The notes beneath the pieces are model-generated. The model saw only the letters and a program-made list of their open reading frames with translations, made no database searches and was not told where the DNA came from. From positions 496,001-560,000 of the forward strand of contig NZ_CAKLBX010000001.1 in the NCBI RefSeq assembly GCF_920987055.1: DNA of 64,000 bases. Direction: 5' to 3'. The translations under genes and the position numbers were made by a program. This DNA is from Novosphingobium sp. CECT 9465. Lineage in GTDB: Bacteria > Pseudomonadota > Alphaproteobacteria > Sphingomonadales > Sphingomonadaceae. Below are positions 35,655-44,363 of the stretch, in pieces (within the stretch, counting starts at the first letter, position 1; every line of letters starts with the position of its first letter).

Positions 35655-36467
35655 ATGCCCGAACTTCCCGAAGTAGAAACCACCGTCCGAGGCCTTGCAA
35701 CCGTGCTTGATGGGCAGGTGATAACGCGCGTGGGCGTCAATCGTGCCGATCTGCGGCGTCCGTTCCCGGTCGATCTGGCGCAGGCGTTGACCGGCGCGCG
35801 CGTGACAGGGCTATCGCGGCGGGCGAAGTACGGACTGATCCATACCGACCGCGACCGGACGATGGTGTTCCACCTCGGCATGTCGGGGCGCTGGCGAATC
35901 GATCCCGAAGACATCGGCAAGCACGATCATCTGGTGCTGGAGACCGCTGACGGCCGGGTGCTGTCGCTGAACGATGCGCGCCGGTTCGGCTCGGTCGATC
36001 TGGTCGATACGGCGGCGCTCGACGCATGGCCGCAATTCGCCGCGCTGGGACCGGAGCCTTTGGGTGAGGGGCTTTCGGTGGCGCACCTGAAGGCCGCGTT
36101 CAAGGGACGGATCGCGGCGGTGAAGCTGTTGCTGCTCGACCAGCGGATCGTGGCAGGGCTGGGCAATATCTATGTGTGCGAGGCACTGGGCCGCGCAGGC
36201 ATCCACCCTGAGCGCGAAGGCGGGAAGGTTTCTGCCAAAGCATTGGCCCTGTTGGTGCCGGCAATCCGCGATGTGCTGAACGAATCGATTGCCGCGGGTG
36301 GATCGACGCTGCGCGACTATGCCCGGCCCAGCGGTGAACTCGGCTACTTCGCCAAGGACTGGCGTGTTTACGGACGCGAGGGGGAAGCCTGCGCCTGTGG
36401 TGGCACCGTCGAGAGGGTCGTGCAGGGCGGGCGTTCCACGTTTTTCTGCGGGACGTGCCAGAAATAG
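35655..36467 (+). CDS. mutM: formamidopyrimidine-DNA glycosylase
   Basis: A 270-aa base-excision repair enzyme that removes 8-oxoguanine and Fapy lesions. The catalytic N-terminus is MPELPEVETTVRG (Pro2 nucleophile, Glu3). The helix-two-turn-helix segment is LLLDQRIVAGLGNIYVCEAL. The C-terminal zinc finger has four cysteines (CACGG, then CGTCQK). GGAAGG precedes the ATG. The gene ends just before the S9 peptidase gene. Confidence 0.95.
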   Translation: MPELPEVETTVRGLATVLDGQVITRVGVNRADLRRPFPVDLAQALTGARVTGLSRRAKYGLIHTDRDRTMVFHLGMSGRWRIDPEDIGKHDHLVLETADGRVLSLNDARRFGSVDLVDTAALDAWPQFAALGPEPLGEGLSVAHLKAAFKGRIAAVKLLLLDQRIVAGLGNIYVCEALGRAGIHPEREGGKVSAKALALLVPAIRDVLNESIAAGGSTLRDYARPSGELGYFAKDWRVYGREGEACACGGTVERVVQGGRSTFFCGTCQK

Positions 36468-36562
36468 GCAATATGTACGCACCTCGCGAATTAAGGTGTT
36501 CCACCGGTCTGCGAGGTGGTTATCCTGACTGTGTCATTATTGAACCACTGAAAGTATCGCCG

Positions 36563-38521
36563 ATGTTCAGATCTGCATGTCCACGCATTCTGGCAATGGC
36601 ACTTTTGATGTTGGCATGCCTGAAATCCGCGGCGTGGGCGGCGGATGTGCCGCCACTGTCGCTCTACGGGAATCTGCCGGGTGTAGAGCGGGCGGCGATA
36701 TCCGCTTCGGGAGATCGCGTAGCCATCATCGGTCTGGTCAACAATGTGCGGACTCTTGTGATCCTCGATCAGAACAAGAAACCCTTGGGCGCAATTCCTG
36801 TGGACGATGCCAAAGTGCGCGGCTTGTATTGGGTGGGGGATGACCGGATACTGTTGTACAAGTCCGATACGGTCAAGCTTGGTCCCGGATTCATCACGGA
36901 GAAGACCGAGCTTTATGCGATGCTCGTCATCCCGGTCGATACGTTGAAGACGTGGATGGTCTTTGAAAACAATCCGAGAATTACCGGTGGTGTCCGGCAG
37001 TTTTACGGCGTTCAGCAGCGAGACGGTCGCTACTATGGCTACTTCAGCGGGATTGCGATGGAGCAGGATTTCCGTTCCGGGCCATATCTGAAAAGCCTGG
37101 CGGCCGTCTTGTATGAAGTTGATCTGCAAAACGGCAAGGCGACTATCATCGCGCCACGCTTTGAACGACCGGGCTTTCGCGATTGGGTGCTGGGACCCGG
37201 TGGAACCGTGCGCGCGACGCTCGATTTTGATTCGGGAACCGGTTCATGGGAAATCCGCAACGCAGAAAAGCAGGAGATCGCCAAGGGCAAGAACGGGTTG
37301 GGTCGTGTCAATCTGGTCGGCGGGGGCACCACCCCCGGAACCATCATCCTTGCGGAGGACCGTGAGGGCGAGGGGGAGCGTTGGTTCGAAATTCCCGAAG
37401 TCGGCGGTGAACCCAGGGAAATCCTGCCCAATGCTTCGATAGACGCTGCCTATCTGGACGAAGATACCCGCCAAATGGTCGGCTGGCGGGAGGAAGGCGA
37501 TGTGCCTTCGTATCATTTCGCCGACACGTTCCGCCAGAAGGTGGCCAATGCCACGGTGAAGGCCTTTCCAAACCTTTCAGTGCATATCAAGGACTGGAAC
37601 AAGGCTTTTGATCAGTTGCTGGTCATGACAGAGGGGCCGGGTGACCCGCAAACGTGGTGGCGCGTGAATATCCGCACCGGCAATGCGAGTGAAATCGGCA
37701 CGTCCTATCCGATGGACCCCACCATGGTCGGGCCGATGCGGATGATCCGATACAAGGCCGCCGACGGGCTGGAAATCCCTGCCGTTCTCACGCTTCCGCC
37801 GGGGCGCGATCCAAAGAACCTGCCGGTGGTGATCCTGCCGCATGGCGGGCCGTCTTCGCGCGATTATCCCGGATTCGATTGGTGGGCACAGGCTTTTGCA
37901 TCGCGCGGATATGCCGTGCTGCAGCCCAATTTCAGAGGCTCTACGGGCTATGGCGTGGCGTTCCAGCGGGCTGGCAATCGCGAATGGGGCCGCAAGATGC
38001 AGTCCGACATATCCGATGGTCTCGCTTATCTTTCGGCACAGGGCATCGTTGATCCCCGACGCGCCTGCATCGTCGGAGCCAGCTACGGCGGCTATGCGGC
38101 GCTGGCGGGCGTTACGCTTCAGCAGGGGCTTTATCGCTGTTCGGTGGCGGTGGCCGGGGTGAGCGACGTGGCAAAGATGGCGATTACCGACATCCGCGAA
38201 TCCGGCTCGGACAAGGCGTTGAAAATGGCGCTGGCCGAAGAAGTCGGGGCCAAGTCCGATCTGCGCGCGATCTCTCCGGTCGTGTTCGCGGCCAAGGCGG
38301 ATGCGCCGGTAATGCTGATTCATGGCAAGGACGATCTTGTCGTGCCGTTCGAACAAAGCCGTGTGATGGAGGTTGCGTTGCGCGCGGCGGGCAAACCGGT
38401 TGAGATGGTTACGCTTCCGGGCGAGGATCACTGGCTTTCGCGCAGCGCCACCCGGCTGGCGATGGTCGAGGCAAGCGTCGGGTTCGTGATGAAGCACAAT
38501 CCGCCCGATCCGGTGCGGTGA
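36563..38521 (+). CDS. exported S9-family prolyl-oligopeptidase-like peptidase
   Basis: A 652-aa serine peptidase of family S9 (acylaminoacyl-/dipeptidyl-peptidase-like). It has a signal peptide (LAMALLMLACLKSAAWAAD), an N-terminal beta-propeller (about 30-390), and an alpha/beta-hydrolase domain. The catalytic residues are Ser507 in GASYGGYAAL, Asp591 in HGKDDLVVP and His623 in GEDHWLS. I chose the ATG at 36563 because the signal peptide starts there. The frame is open to 36455, overlapping mutM. It probably degrades peptides in the periplasm. Confidence 0.88.
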   Translation: MFRSACPRILAMALLMLACLKSAAWAADVPPLSLYGNLPGVERAAISASGDRVAIIGLVNNVRTLVILDQNKKPLGAIPVDDAKVRGLYWVGDDRILLYKSDTVKLGPGFITEKTELYAMLVIPVDTLKTWMVFENNPRITGGVRQFYGVQQRDGRYYGYFSGIAMEQDFRSGPYLKSLAAVLYEVDLQNGKATIIAPRFERPGFRDWVLGPGGTVRATLDFDSGTGSWEIRNAEKQEIAKGKNGLGRVNLVGGGTTPGTIILAEDREGEGERWFEIPEVGGEPREILPNASIDAAYLDEDTRQMVGWREEGDVPSYHFADTFRQKVANATVKAFPNLSVHIKDWNKAFDQLLVMTEGPGDPQTWWRVNIRTGNASEIGTSYPMDPTMVGPMRMIRYKAADGLEIPAVLTLPPGRDPKNLPVVILPHGGPSSRDYPGFDWWAQAFASRGYAVLQPNFRGSTGYGVAFQRAGNREWGRKMQSDISDGLAYLSAQGIVDPRRACIVGASYGGYAALAGVTLQQGLYRCSVAVAGVSDVAKMAITDIRESGSDKALKMALAEEVGAKSDLRAISPVVFAAKADAPVMLIHGKDDLVVPFEQSRVMEVALRAAGKPVEMVTLPGEDHWLSRSATRLAMVEASVGFVMKHNPPDPVR

Positions 38522-38538
38522 AGTTCAGAGCACGGCTG

Positions 38539-39333
38539 TCAGCGCCTTACCGGCGCGGCGCTGCCCAGCTTTTCCGCCTCCGCAATGGCCGCCCGCGCGA
38601 TTGGTTCCATGATGGCATAGCCCTTGGCGTTGGGGTGGATGCCATCGGGCGCAAGGTCGGGGTTGATGCCGCCTTGGGGGTTGGCGAGAGCCTTGTGGTA
38701 ATCGGCATAGACCGCGCCGCGCGCCTTGGCGAAATCCCGCAGCCAGGTGTTCAGCGCAATGACCTGCGGCGCGGGGTTGAGCCGGGCGTTCCACGGGAAT
38801 TTCGCAGCGGGCAATACGCTGCCGAGGACTACGGCAATGCCATTGGCGCGGGCGAGATCGACCATTGCCGCAACGTGGTTGGCGTACATTTCGGGGCTGG
38901 ATGGCCCGGTATTGCCCGCAATGTCATTGGTGCCGATCATGATGTGTACCACCTTCGGGCGAAGACGGACGACATCCTGATAGAAACGCAACAGGATCTG
39001 TGGGCTGGTCTGCCCGCTGATTCCGCGCCCCACCGCGCCGCTGACGAACAGTGACGGGGCAAGGCCAACCCAGCCTTCGGTGATTGAATCGCCGATGAAA
39101 ACAACGCGCGGAGCCTGCGCGAGCTGCTTGTCCGCCTCCGCATAGCGGCACAGCCATGCCCAATCGTACTGGCGTACATAAGGATGCGCGTAGTTGAAGC
39201 CCTGCGTCTGGGTGGGGCAGGGCTTTTCGGTCATGCCCACGGCAGGAGGCATGGTCGGCTGGGTCTGCGCCAGCGTCGCAGTCGCGAGAGCCTGGGTCGC
39301 GATCAGGGCCAGCGCAGCCCACGCACTGCGCAT
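38539..39333 (-). CDS. exported SGNH/GDSL hydrolase
   Basis: A 264-aa exported esterase or lipase-like protein. A signal peptide (AALALIATQALATATLAQT) is followed by the SGNH blocks: GDSITEGW (Ser), GRGISGQTSP (Gly), MIGTNDIAGN (Asn), and DGIHPNAKGY (Asp-His). The ATG at 39333 overlaps the spt stop (TGATG), so the gene is translationally coupled to the sphingolipid cluster. Its deacylase specificity is not known. A role in trimming envelope lipids or glycans is an inference from context. Confidence 0.87.
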   Translation of the reverse strand: MRSAWAALALIATQALATATLAQTQPTMPPAVGMTEKPCPTQTQGFNYAHPYVRQYDWAWLCRYAEADKQLAQAPRVVFIGDSITEGWVGLAPSLFVSGAVGRGISGQTSPQILLRFYQDVVRLRPKVVHIMIGTNDIAGNTGPSSPEMYANHVAAMVDLARANGIAVVLGSVLPAAKFPWNARLNPAPQVIALNTWLRDFAKARGAVYADYHKALANPQGGINPDLAPDGIHPNAKGYAIMEPIARAAIAEAEKLGSAAPVRR

Positions 39334-40532
39334 CAGATGATCCCCACGGCTTTCCCGGCGCGTTCGAACATGCCGATGATGGTCTGCACCTGATCGGCGG
39401 TGTGTTCGGCGCAAAGCGAGCAGCGCAGCAGGGTCATTCCCGCAGGCGTTGCCGGGGGACGGGCGAGGTTGACGTAAAGTCCTTCGTGAAGGAGTGCCTC
39501 CCACATGCCCGCGCCGCGTTCCAGATCGGGCATGATGACCGCGATGATCGCGCTTTGCGGTTCATCGGTGCCCAGCGTGAAGCCGAGATCGCGCAGGCCC
39601 TTGTGAAGCACACGCGAATTTTCCCACAAGTGCGCGCGCTTGGCCTCACCGTGCATAAGCTTGCGGATGGAGGTGGCGGCGGTGTGGACGACGCTTGGCG
39701 GAAGCGACGCGGTGAACACGTAAGGGCGGCAGACAAGGCGCAGGATTTCGAACTTGGGATGATTCGAAACGCAGAAACCGCCAACGGTGCCGACCGATTT
39801 GGAGAAGGTGCCGATCACGAAATCGACATCATCGAGGCAGCCCTGATCTTCGGCCACGCCGCGCCCGTTGGGACCGATGAAGCCCATCGAGTGCGCTTCA
39901 TCGACCAGCACCATCGCGCCGTTTTCCTTGGCGACGCGGATCATGTCCTTGAGCGGGGCGATATCGCCCAGCATCGAATAGACGCCTTCGAGCACGACCA
40001 GCTTGCCCGCGCCTTCGGGAATGCGCTTGAGACGCTTTTCCATGGCGACGATATCATTGTGCTTGAACGGCACGACTTCGGCATCGCCCATCTTGCAGCC
40101 GTCCCAGATCGAGGCGTGGCTGTCGATATCGAGCACGATATAATCGCCCTTGCCCGCAATCGTGCTGATGATGCCGAGGTTGGCCTGATACCCGGTGGAA
40201 AACACCATGGCATGATCCATGCCGTAGAATTCCTTGAGCGCCTCTTCGCAGGCGCGGTGCCCGGCATAAGTCCCGTTCAACACGCGGCTTCCGGTGGTGC
40301 CCGATCCGAAATCTTCGAGCGCCTGCTTGCCCACCGCGATCACATCGGGATCGAATGTCATCCCCATGTAATTGTAGGTGCCGAGCAGGATTGTCTCGCG
40401 CCCGTTGCACACGGCGACCGTGGGCGAGATCACCCGTTCCATCACCAGATTGAACGGGTCTTCCACGCCACCTGCAAGCAGCGCGCGACGCTGCTCGATC
40501 AGGGGGTCGAACTTCGAAAAGAGGTCGGTCAT
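39333..40532 (-). CDS. spt: serine palmitoyltransferase
   Basis: A 399-aa PLP-dependent alpha-oxoamine synthase, closely similar in recognisable stretches to Sphingomonas paucimobilis SPT: ETILLGTYNYMGMTFDPDVI, VVLEGVYSMLGDIAPLKDMI and LVDEAHSMGFIGPNGRGV. The PLP lysine lies in GTFSKSVGTVGGF. Soluble homodimeric SPTs of sphingomonads condense L-serine with palmitoyl thioester to 3-ketodihydrosphingosine, the first step of glycosphingolipid synthesis. The upstream acyl carrier protein gene (35 bp away, same strand) suggests an acyl-ACP donor. Other family members (KBL, ALAS, AONS) are less likely given the match. Confidence 0.92.
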   Translation of the reverse strand: MTDLFSKFDPLIEQRRALLAGGVEDPFNLVMERVISPTVAVCNGRETILLGTYNYMGMTFDPDVIAVGKQALEDFGSGTTGSRVLNGTYAGHRACEEALKEFYGMDHAMVFSTGYQANLGIISTIAGKGDYIVLDIDSHASIWDGCKMGDAEVVPFKHNDIVAMEKRLKRIPEGAGKLVVLEGVYSMLGDIAPLKDMIRVAKENGAMVLVDEAHSMGFIGPNGRGVAEDQGCLDDVDFVIGTFSKSVGTVGGFCVSNHPKFEILRLVCRPYVFTASLPPSVVHTAATSIRKLMHGEAKRAHLWENSRVLHKGLRDLGFTLGTDEPQSAIIAVIMPDLERGAGMWEALLHEGLYVNLARPPATPAGMTLLRCSLCAEHTADQVQTIIGMFERAGKAVGII

Positions 40533-40567
40533 GGGTTTAGGTTATCCTCTGCCTTCGGCAACCGGGA

Positions 40568-40807
40568 TCAGCCCTGAAGCTTGGTCACAGCGTCGATCAA
40601 CTGGCCGTACGTTTCGATTTCGGCCTGCTGGTTCATACTGATGATGATATCGAAATCGTCCTCAATGGCGGCCACGAAGTCCATCACGGTCAGGCTGTCC
40701 CATTCCAGATCGCCTGCAAAAGTGGTCGCCTCGGTCACTTCGATGCCCTTCTTGTTGAAGGGTTCGATCAGTTCGGCGATCTTTTCGGCGGTTGCGGCGC
40801 GATCCAT
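40568..40807 (-). CDS. acyl carrier protein dedicated to sphingolipid synthesis
   Basis: A 79-aa acyl carrier protein. The phosphopantetheine attachment motif is WDSLTVMDF (Ser at about 39), embedded in an acidic helical protein. GGAG lies before the ATG at 40807. It differs from housekeeping AcpP (which has GADSLDTVEL) and lies next to spt. In Caulobacter and sphingomonads such an ACP supplies the acyl donor for SPT, so the same is likely here. Confidence 0.88.
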   Translation of the reverse strand: MDRAATAEKIAELIEPFNKKGIEVTEATTFAGDLEWDSLTVMDFVAAIEDDFDIIISMNQQAEIETYGQLIDAVTKLQG

Positions 40808-40946
40808 TTTTACTACTCCAATGGGCGACAAGCCCCTGCCAGACGATTGCGGCGGAAAAGCGGCCATTGCCCCCGCTTGTCAAGCGCGCCAACAGTGTGT
40901 CATCCCCGGTTTAGATCAAAATCGCGCAAAACAGGAGTGGGGGAAC

Positions 40947-41525
40947 TTGGCAGCAGAAGGACAGCAGACGGAAAAGCCTGTGGCGACACCATCGCCGCTT
41001 TCACCCACCGGGTTTTCCAACCACGCCATCCATCTTGTCCGCACGACCCAGCAGATCAACCTGTCGCTCAGCCAGATGGCCGATGCCAAGGCCTCGATAT
41101 TGATGGGTGCGACGTTCCTGGTATTTACAATTGCGGTGGGGCAGGCGCGCAACGGATCGATGCCATGGTCGCTAGGCGTTCTGGCAATCTTTGCGTTCAT
41201 ATCGGCGATGTGCGCGGTGTTTGCGGTGCTGCCTACCGTTAGCGGGCCGAAGGTGATCCAAGATGGTCGCCCGAACAAGCTGTTCTTCGGTTATTTCAGC
41301 CATATGGACGAGGATGAGTGGACCGATGCCGTTCTGGCCGAACTGCATGCCGACGAAACGGTGTTCCGCGCCATGTTGCACGATATTTATCAGAACGGAC
41401 AGGTGTTGCAGCGCAAGAAGTATCGCTATCTCGCCTATGCCTACAAGAGCTTCATGGCCGGGCTGTGTCTGACCGTGCTGACCTTCGTGATCGAGCATGT
41501 CTCGAATGCGGCCGCCGTGATGTGA
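40947..41525 (+). CDS. DUF5706 (Pycsar-effector-like) membrane protein
   Basis: A 192-aa membrane protein. After a polar N-terminus comes LSLSQMADAKASILMGATFL, the pattern of DUF5706, the domain of Pycsar TM effectors. Three TMs are predicted (about 49-66, 75-95 and 165-185), with a polar segment between the second and third. The start is TTG at 40947, with AGGAG 9 nt upstream. No cyclase partner is adjacent. The stop overlaps the NrtS-like gene start. Family membership is by pattern, and an orphan copy need not be a defence effector. Confidence 0.7.
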   Translation: MAAEGQQTEKPVATPSPLSPTGFSNHAIHLVRTTQQINLSLSQMADAKASILMGATFLVFTIAVGQARNGSMPWSLGVLAIFAFISAMCAVFAVLPTVSGPKVIQDGRPNKLFFGYFSHMDEDEWTDAVLAELHADETVFRAMLHDIYQNGQVLQRKKYRYLAYAYKSFMAGLCLTVLTFVIEHVSNAAAVM

Positions 41526-41794
41526 CGAAAGATGTGGCGGTGAATCATCCGATCAGGCGCGCATGGCATTTGGCCGTTTCGGACGGAGTGCCGATGCGAT
41601 CGCTGAAAGTGGCAGTGGTTGTGGGCAGCGCGCTCAACCTGATCAATCAGGGAGACGCTCTTTTCGGCACCGCTCCGGTTAACTGGTTCAAGCTGCTTCT
41701 GACATTTGCCATGCCTTATGCGGTCAGCACTTATGGCGCCGTTTCGGTGCGCTGGGATACGACACCGGACGTAAAAGCCGACAACGGGGCGTAA
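41522..41794 (+). CDS. NrtS-like small membrane protein
   Basis: A 90-aa protein with two hydrophobic helices (LKVAVVVGSALNLINQGDAL and NWFKLLLTFAMPYAVSTYGA). The sequence style, with INQGDALF and PYAVSTY, matches the NrtS family described as nitrate/nitrite transport proteins. The start is GTG at 41522, overlapping the DUF5706 gene stop as GTGA. Other in-frame GTGs at 41534 and 41540 are possible. Translational coupling links it to the DUF5706 protein, an unusual pairing. No nitrate genes are nearby. Confidence 0.65.
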   Translation: MTKDVAVNHPIRRAWHLAVSDGVPMRSLKVAVVVGSALNLINQGDALFGTAPVNWFKLLLTFAMPYAVSTYGAVSVRWDTTPDVKADNGA

Positions 41795-41810
41795 GGCAGG
41801 CAGTCCGCCG

Positions 41811-42179
41811 TCAGACCAGCTTGTTCACCGCCACCATGAACGGCCCGATGGAAACGGGCTTGGCGAGATATCCTTCGGCGCCGGCATCGCGGATCGAATC
41901 CTCGTCGCCCTTGCCGGCATAGGCGGTGACAGCAAGGATCGGGATCGCTTTCAGGTCATCATCGGCCTTGATCGCGACGATCAGGTCCATCCCGGAAATG
42001 TTGGGCAACTGGATGTCCATGATCACCAGGTTGGGCATGAACAGCCGTGTCTTCTCGATCGCCTCGCGCCCGTCGGCAACCGGCTCCACCTCGAACCCGT
42101 TGGCGCGCAAAAGGTCGCAGAACAGTTTGCGGTTGAGGTCGTTGTCCTCGACAACCAGAATTCTTTTTGCCACTGACAC
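41811..42179 (-). CDS. DivK-like single-domain response regulator
   Basis: A 122-aa receiver domain without an output domain. It opens KRILVVEDNDLNRKLFCDLL (acidic pair and DivK-like NDLN). The phospho-acceptor Asp lies in LVIMDIQLPNISGMDL, followed by the switch region AVTAYAGKGDE and the Lys in YLAKPVS. The close match to Caulobacter DivK style and the adjacent divergent DUF3572 gene support a cell-cycle or polarity role by homology. The start is GTG at 42179, or GTG at 42173 with slightly better spacing from AGG. Confidence 0.82.
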   Translation of the reverse strand: MSVAKRILVVEDNDLNRKLFCDLLRANGFEVEPVADGREAIEKTRLFMPNLVIMDIQLPNISGMDLIVAIKADDDLKAIPILAVTAYAGKGDEDSIRDAGAEGYLAKPVSIGPFMVAVNKLV

Positions 42180-42242
42180 GCCTGTTCCCGCAACGGCGTC
42201 GGATCGCCGCGTTCGGGGCACCCTTATTGCCCGCGAAAGGCC

Positions 42243-42518
42243 ATGACAATCATCCGCGAGCCTGCCTCCACGCCTGATGCCACAGCGCTCGCCCTGCAGG
42301 CGCTCGGCTGGGTGCTGTCCGACGGTCCCCGCGCGGACCGTTTTTTGACGCTGACCGGCCTGACGCCTGAAGAATTGAGGGCGGGGCTGGAAGATGCCTC
42401 CATTTTGGGCGCAGTGCTCGATTTTCTCGCCAACCATGAGGCGGACCTTGTCAACGCGGCCTTCGCGCTCGACATTTCGCCAGCGGCCATCATCGCCGCA
42501 CGAAAGGACCTTGGATGA
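42243..42518 (+). CDS. DUF3572 family protein
   Basis: A 91-aa small alpha-helical protein matching the DUF3572 pattern: ATALALQALGWVLSDGPRAD, with LTGLTPEELR, then VLDFLANHEADLVNAAFALD. The family is alphaproteobacterial and often lies beside divK, as here. Function unknown. AAAGG precedes the ATG, and the gene overlaps the HAD gene by four bases. Confidence 0.82.
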   Translation: MTIIREPASTPDATALALQALGWVLSDGPRADRFLTLTGLTPEELRAGLEDASILGAVLDFLANHEADLVNAAFALDISPAAIIAARKDLG

Positions 42519-43144
42519 CCCGCCCCCTGATCATCAGTGATTGTGACGAGGTCCTGTTGCACATGGTGGCCCCGTTCCGGGATTGGCTGGCAGAGAAGGA
42601 AGGCGTCACTTTCCGCATGGACCAGCATGATTTCGCCAAGGCCCTGCGCTATGCGCATGATGGCAGCGAGGTTCCCACGAAGGAAATGTGGAACCTGCTC
42701 AACCGATTTTTCGATACCGAGATGTACCGCCAGCACACTATCGCGGGCGCGGTAGCGGGGATCAACACGATTGCCGAAAATGCCGACGTGGTGATCCTGA
42801 CCAATCTGGACCATCACCGCCGGGAAACCCGTACGCGCCAATTGGCCGATGCGGGCATCAATGCGCGGGTGTTCACCAATCAGGGACCGAAAGGACCGGC
42901 GTTGAAGGCCATTCTGGATGAATACCGCCCCACCCGCGCGCTGTTCATCGATGACCTGCCCCAGCATCATGATTCGGTCTCGCAATTGACGCCGGAGGTT
43001 ATCCGGCTGCACTTGTGCGGGGAGCCACTGCTTGCCCCGCATATCGATTGCGCGCATCAGGCGGGCCATGCCCATGCGCGGATCGATCAGTGGGATGCGG
43101 CCTTGCCGTGGATACTCGAACAAATTCATGGAGAAGATGCGTGA
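42515..43144 (+). CDS. HAD-superfamily hydrolase
   Basis: A 209-aa protein with a HAD-like fold. Motif I is ISDCDEVLL (nucleophile Asp and +2 Asp), motif II is VVILTNLDH, the Lys region is NQGPKGPALKAIL, and motif III is ALFIDDLPQHHDS. A predicted phosphatase of unknown substrate. It overlaps DUF3572 upstream and RidA downstream by four bases each, so it sits in a coupled run. Confidence 0.82.
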   Translation: MTRPLIISDCDEVLLHMVAPFRDWLAEKEGVTFRMDQHDFAKALRYAHDGSEVPTKEMWNLLNRFFDTEMYRQHTIAGAVAGINTIAENADVVILTNLDHHRRETRTRQLADAGINARVFTNQGPKGPALKAILDEYRPTRALFIDDLPQHHDSVSQLTPEVIRLHLCGEPLLAPHIDCAHQAGHAHARIDQWDAALPWILEQIHGEDA

Positions 43145-43608
43145 CCGATACCGTTGAAGCCCGGCTGGCCGATTTGGGTCTGACCCTGCCACAGGCCGCC
43201 GCGCCCGTTGCCGCTTATGTGCCCACGGTCGAAGCGGGCGGGCTGCTGCACGTTTCCGGGCAATTGCCGTTCATCGATGGCAAGCTGGTCACCGGACGCC
43301 TGGGCAAGGACGTGAGCCTTGAACAGGGCAATGCGGCGGCGCAGGCATGCGCGCTTATGATCCTGGCGCAAGTCAAGGCGGCGCTGGGGTCGCTTGACCG
43401 GGTGGAGCGCGTGGTGAAGCTGGGCGCGTTCATCAGTTCGGCGAAAGACTTTACCGATCAGCCCAAGGTGGCCAATGGCGCGTCCGAACTGATGGTTGCC
43501 GCGTTTGGCGATGCGGGCAAGCATGCGCGCAGCGCGGTGGGTGTGCCGGTGCTGCCTTTGGGAGCGGCTGTGGAAGTCGATGCGATCATTGCTATTCGCC
43601 CTGCTTGA
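43141..43608 (+). CDS. RidA/YjgF-YER057c-UK114 family protein
   Basis: A 155-aa member of the RidA superfamily, many of which hydrolyse reactive enamine/imine intermediates to relieve 2-aminoacrylate stress. Recognisable parts are LLHVSGQLPFIDGKLVTGRL and RVVKLGAFISS, with GKHARSAVGVPVLPLGAAVE containing the Arg of the active pocket. It belongs to the longer YjgF subgroup rather than canonical RidA. The start is GTG overlapping the HAD gene stop. Confidence 0.87.
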   Translation: MTDTVEARLADLGLTLPQAAAPVAAYVPTVEAGGLLHVSGQLPFIDGKLVTGRLGKDVSLEQGNAAAQACALMILAQVKAALGSLDRVERVVKLGAFISSAKDFTDQPKVANGASELMVAAFGDAGKHARSAVGVPVLPLGAAVEVDAIIAIRPA

Positions 43609-44356
43609 CCGTTTTCTCGTCCCCGCGCCCGATCAGGCGCGAGTCGGCTGGCTGCGCGGGGTCACTTATGCCCATCGCGGGCTGCATGGATCCGACGTTC
43701 CTGAAAACTCGCCAACCGGCTTCACGCTGGCGATAGAGCGCGGTCTGGGCATAGAATGCGATGTGCAGCGCACGGCGGACGGGCAGGCCGTAGTATTCCA
43801 CGACTGGGAACTGGACCGGCTGACCGGAGAAACCGGCGCGGTGCTCGACTGGCGCATGGACCAGTTGACGAAGGTCACCTTGCGCGGAAGCGAGGATTGC
43901 ATTCCGACGCTGCGGACGTTTCTCGATCAGGTCGGCGGCCGGGTGCCCGTGCTGATCGAACTGAAATCGAAGCGGGAATTGCGCGCGGCGCCGCTGTGCC
44001 TTGCGGTGCGGCGGGCGCTGGAAGGCTATCGCGGACCAGTGGCGGTGATGAGCTTCGATCCGCGCGTATCGCGCTGGTTCGCGCGCTATTCGCCGCATAT
44101 CGTGCATGGGCTGGTAGTGACCGAGAACGGCAGCCGCACATTGCCTGCGCTGGTAAGGCTCTATGCCGCGTTCTGGCAGGCCAGGCCGCAGTTCTTGGCG
44201 TGGGACGTGCGCGATCTGCCGAGCAAGTTCGTGGCCGCGCAGCGCACGCGCGGGTTCCCGGTACTGACATGGACAGTGCGTTCGGCGGAACTGGCGGCGC
44301 GGGCGGCTGACTGTGCCGATGGACCTATTGCCGAGGGCGCGGGGCTGGGGGCATAA
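43580..44356 (+). CDS. glycerophosphodiester phosphodiesterase family protein
   Basis: A 258-aa GDPD-fold enzyme expected to hydrolyse glycerophosphodiesters to glycerol-3-phosphate. Motifs are YAHRGLHGSDVPENS, ECDVQRTADGQAVVFHDWEL and VLIELKSKRE, covering the HR, EXD and H residues of the active site. There is no signal peptide. The start ATG at 43580 lies inside the RidA gene (29-bp overlap) with GGAAG just upstream. A cytosolic role in lipid recycling is likely. Confidence 0.88.
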   Translation: MRSLLFALLDRFLVPAPDQARVGWLRGVTYAHRGLHGSDVPENSPTGFTLAIERGLGIECDVQRTADGQAVVFHDWELDRLTGETGAVLDWRMDQLTKVTLRGSEDCIPTLRTFLDQVGGRVPVLIELKSKRELRAAPLCLAVRRALEGYRGPVAVMSFDPRVSRWFARYSPHIVHGLVVTENGSRTLPALVRLYAAFWQARPQFLAWDVRDLPSKFVAAQRTRGFPVLTWTVRSAELAARAADCADGPIAEGAGLGA

Positions 44357-44363
44357 GCCTGCC

